Shown here: positions 35,301 to 47,063 of the stretch, one piece after another | Numbering within the stretch: position 1 is the stretch's first letter | How the letters are laid out: each line of letters opens with the position of its first letter | Origin: Alnus glutinosa | Lineage: Eukaryota; Streptophyta; Magnoliopsida; Fagales; Betulaceae | Assembly (NCBI RefSeq): GCF_958979055.1 | Contig: NC_084888.1 | Span: forward strand, 2,312,001-2,376,000 | Direction: 5' to 3' | DNA length: 64,000 bases | Notes under the pieces: generated by a model | What the model saw: only the letters and a program-made list of their open reading frames with translations | The model's database searches: none | What the model was told of the DNA's origin: nothing | Program-made: the position numbers and the translations under genes

Positions 35301-36828
35301 TTCTTGTTTGAAATAAATTGGAACTTTCTTCAAAAAATAAATAAATCATAGATTTATTAGTTTGAACAAAAAATTTACAAGAAGAATTGTTTTTTTCTGA
35401 TAAATAATCCATATACTCTATTGACTTGACAAAATCACTAGAAGCTTGTAATTGGTGTAAGATCAATCAAGACGAAGAGATCCCTACTGATTCCGTTCAG
35501 CAGATGAACGGTTCTGAAAAACTTTTCAAGGAAACGAAAAAAATCTACTAGGCTGCATATATTCCACTAAATATATAATTGTGAAGCCTGGGGCCGACAC
35601 TTCATGTTTGTTAATCTAGCCATGGAAATAAAATTAAGAAATATAAAAGATGATCCTCTCTTACACCTTCAACTTAGCTAACCTCTTCTATCAAACACCT
35701 TCATGAGAAACACTTTTCCTAAAAGAAATGGAGTTTAATCATTAACATTGAAAGCTTAGTAGGGAACTTGCAACCACAGTAATTTCCCATCTTACCAAGT
35801 GATGTTGTCTTGCCACCTCCATTGACACCCACAATCATAATCACAGCCGGTTTCCTGATGGCATAACAAAAATTAAACCCAGGTAAACTTCAAATTGAGG
35901 ACAATATCAATCTTGCAAAACATAAAAACCGGCAAAACCAATGCTTTAAACGCCCAAACCTGAATCCAAGTTGAAGCTCGGTTTTACTACCCCTCTTAGT
36001 TAACAATTCCAACACACTCTTCTTCAATGCATCCTAAAATCCACATATCAACAATTCACGCCAATGCCTTTTGTTATTGAGAAAGAAAAAATAAATAAAC
36101 TCATTGAATCGAACTTTTTTTTATTTTCAAAAACAAAAGCAACAAACTGCATGGATTGGCCACAGTGAACATAAAATTCAACTAAGAGAGCAGTAGATTA
36201 ATGTCATATATGCAAAAGCTCAGTATTAATACCTTAATCTCATTCCCTGACTTAAGCTTCCCAGCCAATATATCCTCCCGCAAGCTCTCCACGATCTTAA
36301 TGGTGATCTTTGGTCCGAAGTCAGATACCAGTAGAGCCTGAAATTTAGCGAATAGCACCCATTCATAACTTCAATAATCAAACATACGAAAACCAGTTTC
36401 CGAATTATACTTTTTTGGGAAATTGTTTACCGAGTAACGGTTCTATGGGGAAACAAACGAAGCATACGATGAAAAGAGGGGACAAGAGAAACCTCTTCGA
36501 GTTCGTCGAGGACTTTATCGGTGTCGGCGAGGTTCCAGTAGAGGAGGAGCTCGTCAATGACGGCGAGATTGTCGCGGGTTTTCGAGAAGCCTGAGAAGAC
36601 CTTCTCCACGTCACTCTGGGCCTTCTCCTTGATCAAACGCCCGAGCCGCCCGAAGAACCCGGTCTGCCCGGCCAAGCATTTGAACCGCGAGTTAGCGAGT
36701 CGGGTCTGACCGTAAGGAACGGAGCGGGTCCTAGGGAGCGTTAAGAGGATGTGTGGTGATGATGAAGGTGAAGGTGAAGGCGAAGAAGGTTTGGAGAGGG
36801 GTGAGAGGTGAGCAGGAGAAGCTGCCAT
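32330..36828 (-). CDS. cpFtsY: Chloroplast SRP receptor GTPase, cpFtsY
   Basis: Receptor for the chloroplast signal recognition particle; with cpSRP54/cpSRP43 it delivers light-harvesting proteins to the thylakoid. Eleven minus-strand exons: 36828-36493, 36337-36233, 36033-35960, 35854-35796, 35270-35233, 34007-33887, 33756-33688, 33586-33504, 32794-32726, 32631-32569 and 32443-32330. All junctions are GT-AG and in phase, giving 376 residues, close to the ~366 of Arabidopsis. Residues 1 to ~45 are Ser/Pro-rich, like a transit peptide. The helical N domain follows (to ~165), then the GTPase: [10 protein letters not shown] 181-190, DTFRAAA 211-217, DTSGR 264-268 and [10 protein letters not shown] 328-337. 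DTSGR replaces the usual bacterial DTAGR. Intron 5 (34008-35232) holds a MITE. The gene looks complete. Confidence 0.96.
34661..34828. mobile_element. MITE in cpFtsY intron 5
   Basis: Inverted arms GAGTAATGCATAAACCACAC and the complement of AAATGCTAAAAACCACAC, with central arms around TTCATCAACTTTTGA/TCAAGAGTTGATGG. The target-site duplication was not resolved. Confidence 0.7.
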
Positions 36829-37700
36829 TTTCCTTCTCAGAGTCTCAGACTGTGAGCATGACAGAGGTAGCCTTTTATCCGGCCCCGTTTGGGATAAAAT
36901 ACTCTCAAAACGACGTCGTAACCTTTTTCAAGACATTTTATGTTCGTTTTTTTTTTATATTTCATAATGAACTGGACTCCAAAACTTTGAGATCATGATT
37001 TTTTTAGAATTTTTAAAGTGTTTTTAGTAAGGAATTTTTGTTACCTCCTCACTTATTTCAAAACTTTTAAGCCAATAGAAAGGGGTGAATTTATCATTTA
37101 ATTAATATTTTAATACTATTTTTCACATAAAGGTTTAAACAAGTGAAGTTCAACAAATAAAATATTTAATTCAAATTATAAAGATAAAGATAAAGGGAAA
37201 GGGTTAAGGACAATTCACCCCTTAAAATTGTTATTTATTTTCAATTAAGCTATCAAAATTTAAATATTTGCAATGTATCCTCACAAGATTTCTAGAATTT
37301 TCAATGTCGCCATTTCGTCTGCCTTATTTGTCAAACCATATAGAATTTGCATCCCGAGCATGTCACGTGGCTTTTTTTTTTTTTTTTAATGCAAATTTGT
37401 TTGTTTTGAATAAATATTACGGATCGGAGAAGCTGTTGTTCGGTCAAAACCCCATTAAATCCATAATTTCTTGGACTAGCTAGTATTAATGTTGCATGCA
37501 TGTATCCATGCGGATAATTTGTTTTCGAGGTTTTATCAATGGAAGTGTTAAATCGTAAGATGTTGGGCTCAAATTATGTAGTGAGAACCAATTAAATCTT
37601 TGGGTTTAGTTTCTATTTATAATCAAATACGATATCCTATACGATTATAATTGAATTACATTAATCAAACTATATTCAAATTCAAAATACAAACAAACTC
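36829..37700. other. Intergenic region between cpFtsY and ESF1-like copy D (divergent)
   Basis: About 1 kb between two divergently oriented starts. It must carry both promoters. AT-rich, with no open frame of interest and one poly-T run at 37372-37387. Confidence 0.5.
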
Positions 37701-37823
37701 TATCTACACCTTGGGAACTAGTTCAACTCAGCTGCAACTGAAGAATTCAAAGTCGATCGTCGTAGAGCTACAAATAGATAGATTTGATCATCGTGGGTTT
37801 GCGTTGTACGTCCTTCAAAGTTG

Positions 37824-37835
37824 TATATATAAAAA
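37824..37835 (+). promoter_or_regulatory. TATA box of ESF1-like copy D
   Basis: TATATATAAAAA, 61-72 bp before the ATG, in a block (37765-37895) conserved with the promoters of copies B and C. Confidence 0.75.
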
Positions 37836-37895
37836 CCTACATCCATCCTTCTTGCTGCACAAATTCCCGCACAGAAGACGTACGTACAATTAACC

Positions 37896-38297
37896 ATGGC
37901 TGCCATTGCTCGCTTGGCTCTTTTCTGTGTTGTTTTGGTCGCTCTCTTGGCGCTTGATGAATGTAAGTATATATCTCTAATTATAATTGCTACAATTTAT
38001 CTTTTTTCTCTGTTTCTTTTGGATTTATCTAAGTACGTACTGTAACAACATATATAATACAGTTGTATTCGCTCAATATATGTGACATTATCAGGCAACC
38101 AAACTGATGGCTCTGGCAACAATGTCGTCGATTTGGGTGAGAGCAAACTAAACATTCCATTCTGCAAATTGAAAACATGTCCCGGGGCTACCGACGGAGA
38201 TCAATGTTGGTGTTGCGTGTTTCGCGGCGGTGGTGGTTGCTATTCTGACGAGTACGAAGGAGCTAAACAAAGATGTTTAAATGGTTGCCATCCTTGA
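37896..38297 (+). CDS. Secreted eight-cysteine peptide, ESF1-like, copy D
   Basis: Exons 37896-37962 and 38095-38297, 89 residues. The signal peptide differs from copy B by one residue (MAAIARLALF). The segment through GESKLNIPFCKLKTC and the CWCCV block is the same as in copy B. The loop after CWCC is glycine-rich (FRGGGG) and the C-terminus ends at GCHP, eight residues shorter than in copy B. The promoter, intron and 3' flank are also homologous to copies B and C, but the gene is on the opposite strand and ~8 kb away, beyond cpFtsY. The reading frame is intact. Confidence 0.8.
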
Positions 38298-38644
38298 AAC
38301 ACCATGAATATGTTACGGATCACCCTCAACCTGAGCAGTGGAGTGGATTAGTATTATGATAATCAGTTTTATGGAAAATTGCCGCCCTCCTCCTACTCCG
38401 TCGTTGCAACTGTATTTGGTTTTTTTTTTTTTTTCTTTACTGCTTGGGGCTCCTAACTAAGCTATTTTGCTCTTGTTTACTACTTCATACGGCCTTTAAA
38501 AAGGTCCGGATCCTTTTTTGATCCATTTCTTACTGTTTGTTTTCTTCTCTGTATTACTTTTTTTATTTGGATTTTGTTGTTGGGGTGCTCATCCCGTTTT
38601 ATTTGTTTATTCCCTTGAAACCCTTGCCCCATTATTGAATAGTG

Positions 38645-38675
<31 letters not shown>
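38298..38675 (+). other. 3' flank of copy D ending in a poly-A run
   Basis: 38340-38480 matches the flank of copy C (28760-29050), while 38530-38640 matches that of copy B (19505-19611), each inverted. Copy D therefore keeps both segments. The end at 38643-38674 is an A-run, as if a retroposed 3' end is included. Confidence 0.6.
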
Positions 38676-38676
<1 letters not shown>

Positions 38677-38689
38677 AGAAGAAGAAGAA

Positions 38690-39891
38690 GAATTGTGGTC
38701 TATTTATAGAGTCAATAGATTGTGATGTAAAAGAAATAAAATATTTAATCAAACACCTTGTGTTTACTGTGATTCCTACTCGAAATGAGCTACCAAATCC
38801 CACATCATTACCCAACATCGGGAATCTATCAATTGGTATCAAAGCCATATCGACCAACGAGGACCAAATTGAGAAGTTTGAACTTTACGTTCAAAAGCTT
38901 ACTAAAGAGAATACAAAACAGTTCGAGGACGTAGAAAAGTCTTTGGAGAATATTGCAAGTTCTATCAAGGGGCCTATACAAGACTAATGGGAAAAATTCC
39001 TAGAATTCCATCAAAGGACTCGAACGTTCCTTGCATGAGTTTATGGAGAATTTGTCAAAAACCAAGGAAGAAACTTCACGAAACAACTCGGTGCATATTC
39101 CATCACCAACGTCCACCCAATTTTCGTGATCAGTTTCCATACAAACCATACCCACCCAAACTATGACCCATGACACAAACAAGTCAGATGACACCTAGTC
39201 CACCCACCAACACCAAAATCAACAGCAAAACCCCCCGCAGAACCACCGTGGGCCAAATCGACACAAATCCAGCTGCTCCACCAAAGAGCACTACCATGTG
39301 TGGAATTCCACCGTCAAAAGCCTCCTCCCAAACCTCCAGATCAGCCCCTTTGCCACTGAGATTCACGGTTCCGTTCTTCTCAAAAGGTGTTATTGAAGAA
39401 GTCCATAGAAGAAAAGTAAAGCTGCAAAACTTTTGGGTTCAACCTTGAGGACAAGTGTCGTGTCAAGGGGGCGGAATTGATAGGAGTCCTCCTCCAATCC
39501 TAGTACTTGGATTAATTAGTTCAAGTTTATCTCCATCTCATTAGTGATGAGATATTATCTTTATTTTTCCAGTTAGTTTATCTTAGAAGTTGTTAAATTA
39601 GTAGGAGTGTTATGACTTATATTTATCGTAGTTATTTATCAATTGTAGTCATGTTTATCGGTTGATGAGTTGTTCACGCCCAGTAGGAGTGTTCTTCTAT
39701 TTATAAAGTCAAGAGGTTATGATGTAAAAGAAATAAAAAATTTAATCAAACACGTTGTGTTTACTGTGATTCTACCTTAAGGGAAGTATTGTAGTGTTCT
39801 TCTACCATAAATGAAAAATTGTGGTATCTCCTACTCGAAATGAGCTATCAAATCCCATCTCACGTCACTACCCAACCTCGGGTATCTATCA
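38690..39891 (+). mobile_element. LTR retrotransposon remnant, probably Ty3/gypsy
   Basis: A partial left LTR ends at 38831 (ATCTATCA) and is followed by TTGGTATCAAAGCC, a tRNA-Met-type primer site. The full right LTR is about 39478-39891 (TGATAGGAG...TCTATCA), preceded by a purine tract. The ~650 bp between them has only a gag-like stretch. It is a broken, internally reduced fossil. LTR divergence is visible, so it is not recent. Confidence 0.75.
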
Positions 39892-40426
39892 AGTTCAGAC
39901 TCAGTCGATCGAGTTGCATAACAAGTATTAAAAGACATAAAACAGATCAAATTTTTCTTTAAACTCATTTAAAACCTCTGGGGGGGGGTTTATCTATTTT
40001 TCGCAAATGAGAGTGAATTATGTTCATTTTAATTAGTACATTTTGCAAAGTAGGCCATTTTAAAAGTGAAATTTGTGTTTAAAGTACTCTTTCAAAAACG
40101 TTAATTTGGATTACTCTTTGCCAGTTTGGCAAGTGTTTAATTATAGCTAGGCAAATTACAAATAAAAAATAAAATAAAATAAATTGAACCAATATTGCTA
40201 TCGACCCTTATTAACAAAATAAATAAATAAATAAATAAATTATTACAAACTGGTTTGTAGAAAATTCATACAAATTAACTTCTATAAACATGTGTCATTT
40301 AAGCTATTAAAAAATGGCTGAGAAATTTTTTTTTTTTTTTTTACAGATATTTTTTTTAAAAATTACATTAAAAAGAAGAAAAAAAAATGTTGATGCTAGC
40401 CCGCCCCTCCTACTGATAACAAAAGG

Positions 40427-40467
<41 letters not shown>

Positions 40468-41902
40468 ACATTTACATGGAAAAACCAACCGTCAAAGAAA
40501 TTTTTTTTAAAAAAAAAAAAAAAAACCAACAACAATCATTAAATTCTCACTTGCTCAGGAAGAGGAACGGTCAAACGAATAATTTTGTGGGAAAAAAAAA
40601 ATACAAATCTGCAAAAGCCAACCATAAGAAGCCATTAAGCCAAGAATACAAATCTTCTTCTTTGACCTCCAACATCTGCACCACCTCCTCGCTCATCGGC
40701 AGTCGGCAATATCTCGCATGGTAAGCACTAAGCAAGCCATCTACCTTTTTTTCTTTTCTTTTCTTTCCTAGTACTGGCCAATGGGCATAGTGGATGAGAC
40801 GAATAATAGACTGCAAATTTTCTTTCATTTGCTTTTTTCTTTCAAGATAACTAGATAAGGGATGAAATATGTGGTTCACAACTTTTCAATGTTGCCAGAT
40901 TTTTATTTATTTATTTATTTTTCTTTCTGTTTTGTTGATTTCCTTTCTTTCCTTTTTTTTTTCTTTTTTTTTGCCAACTTATCTTGACTTTTCAACATTG
41001 CCTTTTCAGATTTTTTTTTTTTTTATCTGTTTTGTTGACTTATCTAACTTTTCATATTTTTTTTTCTTTTTATTTTGTTGACTTCCCTGACTTTTCAATT
41101 TTTATTTTTTATTTTTTTGTTTTGTTTTGTTAATTTATCTGACTTTTCAGATTTATTTATTTTTTCCTTTATGTTTTGTTGACTTCTTTTCAGATTTTTT
41201 TTTTAAATAGTTACAATTTGAGTCATGTGACTTTTTCTTTTCTTTTTTTTATTAAGTTAATTTTCTTTGTTTTACTTTTCTTTATTACTTACAATCATTG
41301 CAAATTGTAATTTGCAATTTGAAGCATATAAAGTTGTATTTGTTTGGATTAAGATAGGATAATCTATAGTTGTTGATAGTGTTTTTCTGCAATGTTTAGC
41401 CGTCTTGTTCTGTTGGTGTGGTCTGCTATTTAGCTGCCTTTGTTCTTATTTGGATTTGTTCCAATTTTTTTTTTTTTTCACTTGAGGATTATAACTCTGT
41501 TTTGGTGGTTTATAGAGAATTAATTCATCAAAAAAAAAAAAAGATCTTTCATCTTTATTACTTAATAAATTGTAACTTTTATTTTTGTTCAAACTTCCAT
41601 ACTCGAATTCAGTTTATTTATTTATTCTTTTGACATCAATGTGATTATAAATAATTTTATTGACTCTTCTTTTTTATTATAGTTTTTTATTTATTATTCT
41701 GATGAGAACAACATTGTCATTTTTTATTTTTATTTTTATAAGGTTTTCTTTATACTTTGGGATTGGTTCAACTGGCCAAGTGACAAGTTTTAGTAGAATT
41801 TTTGCCATTCTTAGGTATGTTATTTGCTATTGTTTGTTAATGTGTTAGATTAATAGCTATCGGAATATGCTAATAATTTTATGTATTATAATAAAAATCT
41901 AG

Positions 41903-41933
<31 letters not shown>

Positions 41934-42180
41934 TTTTAATTCCACCCCTACTAAGAAAGATTATTGGCTCCGCCACTGGTGAGAAGCACATGCAACTAAA
42001 AAAACTTGTGCTTCTCACATGCAAGGGACACATGTCATTATTAAAAGTTTGTTTGTAAAAAAAAAAAAAAAATTCCAAATAAGAAAAAAAAACAAAAAAA
42101 ACAAAAAAAAAAAAACAAAAGTTCATGGGCCCACATCAACCTAGTAAAAATATTTTTTTTATAAATCCTAATAAAATGAT
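39892..42180. other. Gene-free, T/A-rich low-complexity stretch with MITE fragments
   Basis: Contains long A and T runs (e.g. 40430-40465), repeated TTTTGTTGACTT(A/C)(T/C)CTGACTTTTCA phrases from about 40930 to 41180, and fragments of the CATGTGAGAAGCACATG MITE family at 40245-40310 and 41980-42050. Lysine- or phenylalanine-rich frames here are artefacts of composition. Confidence 0.6.
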
Positions 42181-43614
42181 ATTAACTATAATTATTCGAG
42201 CTGCCCACAGAGAGGAGGGTTGCGGCCTACGGCATCCACTTGCTTAAGACGGATGAGGCCCACACTTCTGGCTACTCGAAACATGCAGGCCTTGTAATCC
42301 CAACAATGTATCTATTTTAACAATTTAAAGAGCAACATTCTCTGTTTTATCTTCTCAATTTTTCAATTCATACCCAAACAAAATCTTTAAATAAATAAAA
42401 AGAGAAGAAAATGTCACAGCACTTAAATAAATACAAAGTGTAACTCTAGCATTATATTGAATTTAAAGATTTTGGAGAGAATATGCTATTAGCTAAGAGG
42501 TAAAGAATTTGATGTTTTGAACCATCTATTGAAGATGCTCTTAGGCTCAATAAGTTTATGATTCATGAATGATAATTGATGAAGGTGTTCATTCAGTTTA
42601 TATATTTATTTATAAAATACTTGTATTCAAGTAGATCAATTTTTTTAAAAAAAAATAAAAATAAAAAATATTAGAACAAGTATCTTTTAAATTGCTATTT
42701 AGGCTTAGAAAAAAAAAGAAAAAAAAAAAAAAAAAAAAAAAAGAGTAGAGTAAATCATTCATTAAGTACATGGAAAATGGGAAACCACATGTTCCATGAT
42801 TTTGCTTATATTATCCATGACATCTAATCAAACTCATGATTTTTCAAAGTTTTCAATCACATTTTTCTTGTTTCTTTTTCTTTTGCTTCTTTTTTTTTTT
42901 TTTTTTCTTTTTTTGAGCGTTGCCAATCAAATGTTTGGCAGTTGACTTGAATAGTGATAAAATATGAAAAAAAAAAAAAAAATTAATGAAAACTGAAAAA
43001 AATTAAAATTATTATGAGGGGAAAAAAAATAAATCATGGAGTAACATGATGGTGTTTTAGAAACCTAGCTAGCTAGATCTACAACCTATAAAAACCTACC
43101 AAATAGCACCAAAAAAAAAAAAAATTATTTTATTGAAAGGGCTTTATTGTTAATTTTCTAGTGTATTATAAGTAGGACGGACGGAGATGGGGTTGGTGTG
43201 GACCATGGCTTCCTTTTAAAAAAAAAATGTTAAAAGAGGTTTTTTAGCTTCTAAAATTGTATTTAAAAAAAAATAAAAAATAAAAATTGAAGTCTTTCTT
43301 TCTTTGCTTTGGTCCTTAAAAATAATAATTAAAAAAAAATTAATACAGTATGCTCTTTTTTTTATATAGATAATACAGTATGCTTTTTTAAAGTTAAATT
43401 TTTAGTTTCGTTCCTAATTATTGAGACTAGAGTAGTTACATGAACTTAAGAGACAAGGTCACAAGAATTACAAGCACTCAAGAGACAAAAGTTACACGAT
43501 GATAAATTAAATTTATTGTTGTTAATATAGAAGTAGAAAAGACCTGTAACATTTAGACTATTTATTTATAAAAGAGTTTTGTATACAATCAAATACATAA
43601 AGGAAATATGTAGC
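42181..43614. other. Gene-free spacer
   Basis: 42195-42310 is more GC-rich (around GGTTGCGGCCTACGGC) and may be a repeat fragment I do not recognise. The rest is AT-rich with many homopolymer runs. Confidence 0.45.
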
Positions 43615-43782
43615 TAGTGGCGGACCCAAGCTTGTAAAAATTGAGGGGCCAAATTAAAGAAAAAAAAAATTGAGGGGGCAAAATTAAAAAATTAGAGGGG
43701 TAAAATTTTAATTTTTTTTTAAAATATATTTTTTTTTTGGGAAAATTTTGGAGCTTGGGGGGCCAATGTAGGACCGCCCCTG
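43615..43782. mobile_element. hAT-like MITE
   Basis: Ends TAGTGGCGGACCC and GGACCGCCCCTG are inverted. Flanks TATGTAGC (43607-43614) and GATGTAGC (43783-43790) form an 8-bp duplication with one mismatch, the hAT hallmark. Confidence 0.75.
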
Positions 43783-44372
43783 GATGTAGCCAAGAAAAAT
43801 CTTTGAAGTATATATGGATATAGATCATAGGCTGAACCACTTAAAATCTATATTTTCTCTTTCTTGTATCTCTCTTTAAATTATTATTAGTTCTTACACT
43901 AATTATAAGAGTGATTTATTTAATAAATATACGGTAGCAAAGCAGATTAGGGGAACGAATAGATTTCAGTGCATGTGGCAGGCGAAATATTGGTACAATT
44001 AAATAAATAAATTAATTTGATGTACAAACAAATATTATTGGTCACATTTGTTGGTGATGCCTCATCCGATGTAGGGAAAAAAGAAACGAAAATTCATGGA
44101 AAAATGCTTCACATGCATAAAGGCTTACGTAACTTGATGACAACAAAATGATGATCCAAGCAACCAAGCGTTGGAAAATTTCCACTTCAAAAGGAAATTG
44201 AGAGCTGTCACTTAATTGCCCAGTCGTTGGGCACGGGGGTCAAGTCTTGCACATATAAAATTGGATGACACTTTCTAATTATATATTATTAATTATTTTT
44301 CTATTAGAGAATCGATATTCTCACGGGGTGATCTGATCTGATCGTATTGAAAAAAAAAATCAATTTTTATTA

Positions 44373-45072
44373 GGGTTAAATATATTTTTAGTATTTGAAT
44401 TTTAAAAATTTTATTTTTTGATACTTGAGTTTCAATTCGCATTACAGATGGTACTTTAATTTTGAGAAAAGATCAAATTAGTACCCAATCAAGTTTTCCG
44501 TCCAAAAACTAACGGTCCGCCATGTCCCTACCACTTAACACCATTAGGAACATTACACCTGTCTCTTCCGACATGTCAACACTCACATAATTGTCAAAGA
44601 ATAATGATTCAATGCCACCCAAAAATACAACTTTTTACCATCTTGTCTATGTGGCAAGGTGGTCCCCTACTATTTTTTGAGTTTTTTTATTTTTTAAAAA
44701 TAAATTAAGGTGGGGGGACCACCTTGCCACATAGGCAATGTGGTGAAAAGTTGTATATTTGGGTGGTAGTGAATCACTACTCATTGTCAAATCACCCAAA
44801 TACTTTCACATCACACACCCACATCATTTACTGATTTTGGGGAGATTTGATAATTATATGGGTGCTAACTTGTCAAAAGGGACAAGTATTGTGTTCCTAG
44901 TGGTGCTAAGTGGCAGTGACGTGATGGGTCATTAATTTTTGGACGGAAGACTTGACCGATGTACTAATTTGATCGTTTTTCAAAATGAATGTACTATTTA
45001 TAATACAAATTGAAACTTAAATACCAAAAAATAAAATTTTTAAAATTCAAGTACTAAAAATATATTTAAAAC
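44373..45072. mobile_element. Mutator-like non-autonomous element (700 bp, 9-bp TSD)
   Basis: Long inverted arms (over 100 bp) share TTTTAAAAATTTTATTTTTTG, CAAATTAGTAC and CCGTCCAAAAA stretches. It is flanked by a perfect TTTTTATTA at 44364-44372 and 45073-45081. It has no coding capacity and carries a second element nested inside it. Confidence 0.9.
44599..44782. mobile_element. MITE nested in the 700-bp element (9-bp TSD)
   Basis: A 184-bp palindrome GAATAATGATTCA...TGAATCACTACTC, flanked by ATTGTCAAA at 44590-44598 and 44783-44791. Inner arms share ACAACTTTT and the CACCTTGCCACATAGGCAA type. Same family as 8890-9064. Confidence 0.93.
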
Positions 45073-45111
45073 TTTTTATTATATGTCTATGTAGATTTCA
45101 GTTTCTATTCT

Positions 45112-45440
45112 AATTAAAATAATAATTCGTAAAAAATCAAATTGTGAAGTCAATTAATAATTTACAGTGTTATCAGTCCACGTACGAAACTTATCGCATA
45201 AAACACACCAAAAGGACGTTATTGGTTTGGTTTCTTCTTTTTCCTCTCCCTTTTTTCGTAATAAATAACGTCGTTCACTTTTGTTACATCGTATTCTCGT
45301 GGAAAAAAACAAAAAAGGAAAAAAGTATTTTACACAATTGCATAAATAGGCTGACCGCTGACGCATGATGCGGTCTGAGGAAATTATCCGTTAATTTCTT
45401 ATTCACCAATTGACACCGTCAACGTTTGTCTTCCAACGTT
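45112..45440. repeat. Tandem duplication, first copy
   Basis: Closely matches 45643-45942, including TGTTATCAGTCCACGTACG, ATAAATAACGTCGTT and GGTCTGAGGAAATTATCCGT. Non-coding; reading frames inside are fortuitous. Confidence 0.85.
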
Positions 45441-45597
45441 ATACAATTTTTTATCATCTTATCTATGTGATAAGGTGATTTCTTACTAATTTTAAAAAAT
45501 TTTTATTTTTAAAAAATAAAATAAAGTGGAGGATCACCTTATCACATAGATAAAATAGTAAAAAATTATATATTTAGGTGGTGATGAATTATTTCTC
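45441..45597. mobile_element. Truncated MITE between the two tandem copies
   Basis: Diverged relative of 8890-9064 (ATACAATTTTTTATCATC... with complementary right arm) lacking the left terminus. It abuts the end of the first tandem copy. Confidence 0.6.
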
Positions 45598-45642
45598 TTT
45601 TATTATACATATCTGAATAATTCAATTTCTCATCTAATTAAA

Positions 45643-45942
45643 ATAATAATTCGTAAAAAATCAAATTGCCAAGTCAATTAATAATTTACAGTGTTATCAG
45701 TCCACGTACGTAACTTATCGCATAAAACACACCGAAAGGACGTTATTGGTTTGGATTCTTCTTTTTCCTCTCTTTTTTCGTAATAAATAACGTCGTTTAC
45801 TGTTGTTACATAGTATTTTCGTGGAAAAAACAAAAAAGGAAAAAAAGTGTTTTACACGATTGCATAAATAGGCTGACGCGTGATGCGGTCTGAGGAAATT
45901 ATCCGTTAATTTCACCCATTGACATCGTCAACGTTAGTCTTC
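45643..45942. repeat. Tandem duplication, second copy
   Basis: Partner of 45112-45440, offset by about 531 bp. Confidence 0.85.
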
Positions 45943-46254
45943 CAACGTCTCCTCCACTTCGTCTCAGCGGCTCGGCCCCCACATGTTCTCTATATGTACT
46001 TCCAGAATTTTTATTTTTATTTTTTATTTTTTTTCAATTTTAATCTATTGTTTTTATATTAATTTCGTTTCGACGAATTTGCAAATTCACTATTAATTTT
46101 TATACAGCAAAATAATGTTTAACGGCTCTCCTTGTAATATGCGCGGATGCCTACCGCACGACTGAAAAGTAACACTGCACTAGAAGTCTAGAACGGCACT
46201 GCTTTTGGCACATGTAACATGCACTCACTATGCGGGAAATAAAAAATTATGGAT

Positions 46255-46570
46255 AGAAGTTTTTTATGATCTGGTTTTTAGAAATTTTTTTTGTAATTTA
46301 TATATAAAATTGATATGTATTTCTTAACATGTAAGAAGTACATGCTATTTATAATAGTATTAATAAAAAAAACGGATAGAAATTTTCTACAAATCAGTTT
46401 GTAAGAATTTTTTTACAACCCACATATAAAAGTGACATGTGTCTATGGGTATATGAGAAACACATTTTTTTAATAACATGTGTTTCTCACATGCTTTTTT
46501 ATTAGCATTAATAAAAAAAACATGTAATTCTCACATGCTTAAAGGACTCATATCACTTTTATATGTTGGT
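46255..46570. mobile_element. MITE-like inverted repeats
   Basis: Arms with ATAGAAATTTTCTACAAATC, ACATGTGTTTCTCACATG and ATATAAAAGTGACATG, related to 5428-5662. Possibly two overlapping copies. Ends unresolved. Confidence 0.55.
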
Positions 46571-46741
46571 GAGTAATGATACACATCATCCCCTTGTCCT
46601 CTCAAAATTAAAGTGGCTCTTAAAATTACCATTGGATCAAAATCCAAGAGTGATATATCAAAAATTCAATGGTGATTTTAGGAGTCACATCAATTTTAAG
46701 GGGACAAAAGAAGGATAAGAAGATGATGTGTATCATTACTC
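46571..46741. mobile_element. MITE, GAGTAATG family
   Basis: Palindrome GAGTAATGATACACATCATC...GATGATGTGTATCATTACTC, same family as 5186-5378. The flanks do not give a clean 9-bp repeat. Confidence 0.75.
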
Positions 46742-46754
46742 TTTGGATATACCA

Positions 46755-47063
46755 TGGCCCTGAGTTTAGCAAATCCATTCCCCCCTCGCCTCCTCTCATT
46801 TTTTTTCTATTTGTTTCGATACGGAAAAGTAGAAAAGTCTGAAAAGAATTCAACATTTTAATCTATTTCCATTTTACCCCAACCTTTTAATATGAAAAAA
46901 AAAAAAATGGAAATAGACTAAAAGATTGGGGGTAAAAAACAAAAATAATGGAATAGACTGAAATATTGAGAGTAAAATAAGAATAGATTAAAATGTTGGC
47001 TGCGTCATCCGTACTACAAGGGGTGAAAAGGGGAGGGGGAAGGGATTCACTAAACAGGCCCTA
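46755..47063. mobile_element. hAT-like TIR element
   Basis: Left end GGCCCTGAGTTTAGCAAATC and right end, read inward, CTAGGGCCTGTTTAGTGAATC are inverted. The centre is palindromic around CTATTTCCATTTTA. Ends approximate. Confidence 0.55.

Noticed and set aside
40314-40724. Lys-rich 136-residue frame
   Set aside because: Encoded by A-runs; no complexity or conservation.
44130-44260. Possible small gene before the nested MULE
   Set aside because: No start, splice pattern or protein similarity; ordinary AT-rich spacer.
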